Source of the DNA: DASVDK01 sp036381125 [NCBI: Thermodesulfobacteriota bacterium]
GTDB lineage: Bacteria > DASVDK01
Assembly: GCA_036381125.1 (NCBI GenBank)
Contig: DASVDK010000268.1
Coordinates: forward strand, 1-8,517
Length of the DNA: 8,517 nt
Reading direction: 5' to 3'
The translations under genes were made by a program, and so were the position numbers. Under the pieces are notes generated by a model that did not search any database, was not told the DNA's origin, and saw only the letters and a list, made by a program, of their open reading frames with translations. This document shows positions 7,620 through 8,517 of the stretch, in pieces (within the stretch, counting starts at the first letter, position 1; each line of letters begins with the position of its first letter).

Positions 7620-8345
7620 CTACCCCCCGATCCGCGTCCGGCGCCCGGGGGGCGGGCCGTCGAGTGAGGTGCCGTAATGGTCGCGGGCCATCGCGAGGCG
7701 GACCGCCATCGCGTGCTCCATGTGCGTCCGGGCGACCGCCTCGGCCCGGGCGGAGTCGCGGTCGCGCAGCGCGCCGACGAGCGCCTCGTGCTCCGCGGCG
7801 ACCTCGGCCAGGCGACCGGGGTGCTCGAAGGTGGTCCGGCGGAAGCGGCCGAGCGTGTCGTAGATCCTCGACATGAAGTCGAGGAGGAGCGGGTTGCGCG
7901 CCGCCTGGCAGATCGCCCGGTGCAGCTCGAGGTTCAGCGCGGCGAGCGCCTTCGCGTCGGGACGGGGCTTGCGGAGCCCCGCGGTGAACCGCTCGTGCAG
8001 CGCCTCGATCTGCGCGAGGTGCAGCGGCGTGAGGCGCGTCGCGGCGAGCCGGGCCGCGGTTGCCTCGAGGGGGACCCGCACCTCGTAGAGGTCCGCGATC
8101 TGCTCCTCCGTCAGCTCCCGGACCACGAGGCCCGCCGGCGTCTCCTCGGCGAACCCCTCGGTCACGAGGCGCAGGATCGCCTCGCGCACCGGCGTCCGGC
8201 TCGCCTTGACCGACGCGGCGATCTGCCCCGCGACGAGCCTCGTCCCGGGAGCGAGGTCGCCGTTCAGGATCCGCTGCCGGATGAGGGCGTAGACGCGATC
8301 CCGGGTCGACGACCGTCCGGAGGGCGCGGCCGCATTCACCTGCAT
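7620..8345 (-). CDS. GntR-family transcriptional regulator, FCD (FadR C-terminal domain) subfamily
   Basis: Ligand-responsive DNA-binding protein of 241 aa, a normal length for the FCD subfamily. The N-terminal winged helix-turn-helix spans about residues 14-75, with the recognition part near 41-65 (QIAASVKASRTPVREAILRL). The C-terminal all-helical FCD domain spans about 80-225. Its expected metal/ligand residues are visible: N138 and H142 in LNLELH, H186 in AAEHEAL and H208 in RTHMEH. FCD domains typically sense carboxylic acids, which fits the transporter and tricarboxylate enzymes downstream. It is the first gene of the operon and ends 7 nt before the dehydrogenase, so it should be co-transcribed and probably self-regulating. 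The ATG at 8345 lies inside a palindrome and has only a close AGGTG as Shine-Dalgarno. A GTG two codons later is an alternative start. The family call is firm; the effector, presumably the transported acid, is inferred. Confidence 0.93.
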   Translation of the reverse strand: MQVNAAAPSGRSSTRDRVYALIRQRILNGDLAPGTRLVAGQIAASVKASRTPVREAILRLVTEGFAEETPAGLVVRELTEEQIADLYEVRVPLEATAARLAATRLTPLHLAQIEALHERFTAGLRKPRPDAKALAALNLELHRAICQAARNPLLLDFMSRIYDTLGRFRRTTFEHPGRLAEVAAEHEALVGALRDRDSARAEAVARTHMEHAMAVRLAMARDHYGTSLDGPPPGRRTRIGG

Positions 8346-8359
8346 GCACCTGTATGCAG
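8340..8359. promoter_or_regulatory. Candidate GntR operator: 20-bp imperfect palindrome over the regulator start codon
   Basis: Arms CTGCATGCA (8340-8348) and TGTATGCAG (8351-8359) are inverted repeats matching at 8 of 9 positions around a CC centre. The same stretch also reads as a tandem direct repeat, ACCTGCATGC (8338-8347) then ACCTGTATGC (8348-8357). TGTATGCA resembles the TGTATACA-type cores bound by several FCD-subfamily GntR proteins (established for the family, recalled here). Its position directly in front of a GntR gene supports autoregulation of the whole operon. The regulator ATG (8343-8345) is inside the left arm. Confidence 0.6.
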
Positions 8360-8370
8360 CATCACGAACA

Positions 8371-8400
8371 CCGTTAGCACGAGCGCGGGCCGGGCGTCAA
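8371..8400 (-). promoter_or_regulatory. Possible sigma-70-type promoter of the operon
   Basis: On the minus strand TTGACG (8395-8400) is a good -35 match. A weak -10 candidate, TAACGG, lies 18 bp downstream at 8371-8376, or CTAACG with 17 bp spacing. Transcription would begin near 8363, a few bases before the palindrome at 8340-8359, so a bound regulator could block initiation or early elongation. The poor -10 keeps confidence low. Confidence 0.35.
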
Positions 8401-8418
8401 GGCAGCGCATCCCCGCAA

Positions 8419-8517
8419 GCGGCCCCTGGGGTCAGGTCTTTCCATTTTCCAGGGGGTCAGGTCTTTCCATTTTCCAGACGCGGCCCCTGGGGTCAGGTCT
8501 TTCCATTTTCCAGGGGG
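8419..8517. repeat. Short tandem repeat array: 25-bp unit in a 61-bp higher-order period
   Basis: Three identical 25-bp copies, beginning GGGGTCAGGTC and ending CCATTTTCCAG, lie at 8428-8452, 8453-8477 and 8489-8513. GGGG at 8514-8517 begins a fourth. Copies 1 and 2 abut. Copies 1 and 3 are each preceded by GCGGCCCCT (8419-8427 and 8480-8488), giving a 61-bp super-repeat. CCCCTGGGG at each junction is a small palindrome. The AT-richer repeat contrasts with the surrounding GC-rich DNA. The array runs off the right edge. I recall similar GGGGTCAGGTCTT elements beside IS200/REP-associated transposases in high-GC genomes, but this is unverified and no transposase is in the window. Confidence 0.9.

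Noticed and set aside
6671-7876. Plus-strand open frame of about 400 codons opposite the dehydrogenase and regulator
   Set aside because: Low-complexity composition and antisense to two genes with intact catalytic and domain motifs.
8419-8517. The repeat array as a CRISPR array
   Set aside because: Two copies abut with no spacer, and the other gap is 11 nt and mostly a repeated motif. There are no unique spacers of 25-40 nt and no cas genes.

Overview
This is a high-GC window (about 70% by eye) from a bacterial chromosome. It is almost filled by one minus-strand operon of seven genes, read from about position 8345 down to 90. Gaps between genes are 7 to 18 nt, or a 14-nt overlap, with one longer 86-nt gap. 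The GC content, the tricarboxylate transporter and the short repeat array suggest an environmental bacterium such as Candidatus Rokubacteria/Methylomirabilota or a Proteobacterium. No taxonomic marker is present, so this is only a guess.

In transcription order: (1) 8345-7620, a GntR/FCD-family repressor with a palindrome over its own start codon; (2) 7612-6518, an NAD-type beta-decarboxylating dehydrogenase of the isocitrate/isopropylmalate family; (3) 6431-5337, TctC, a periplasmic tricarboxylate-binding protein with a near-perfect Shine-Dalgarno; (4) 5318-3396, a fused TctA-TctB membrane permease; (5) 3380-1992, TcuA, an FAD-dependent tricarballylate dehydrogenase; (6) 2005-893, TcuB, its iron-sulfur/membrane electron-transfer partner; (7) 875-90, a class II aldolase/adducin-family protein. 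No terminator is seen after the aldolase, and the operon may continue past the left edge.

The simplest reading is a tricarballylate (or related tricarboxylate) uptake and oxidation operon. TctC captures the acid, TctAB imports it, and TcuA dehydrogenates it to cis-aconitate with electrons passed through TcuB to quinone. Housekeeping aconitase could then supply isocitrate to the dedicated dehydrogenase. The aldolase has no obvious place in this route, so the true substrate may be a modified or related tricarboxylate. Compared with the Salmonella tcuRABC system, the LysR regulator and the MFS permease TcuC are replaced by a GntR regulator and a TTT transporter.

Upstream of the operon (8428 to the right edge) is a short tandem repeat array of 25-bp units in a 61-bp higher-order period. 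It probably continues outside the window. No rRNA, tRNA, CRISPR array or intact transposase was seen, and no gene-free stretch exceeds about 170 bases.
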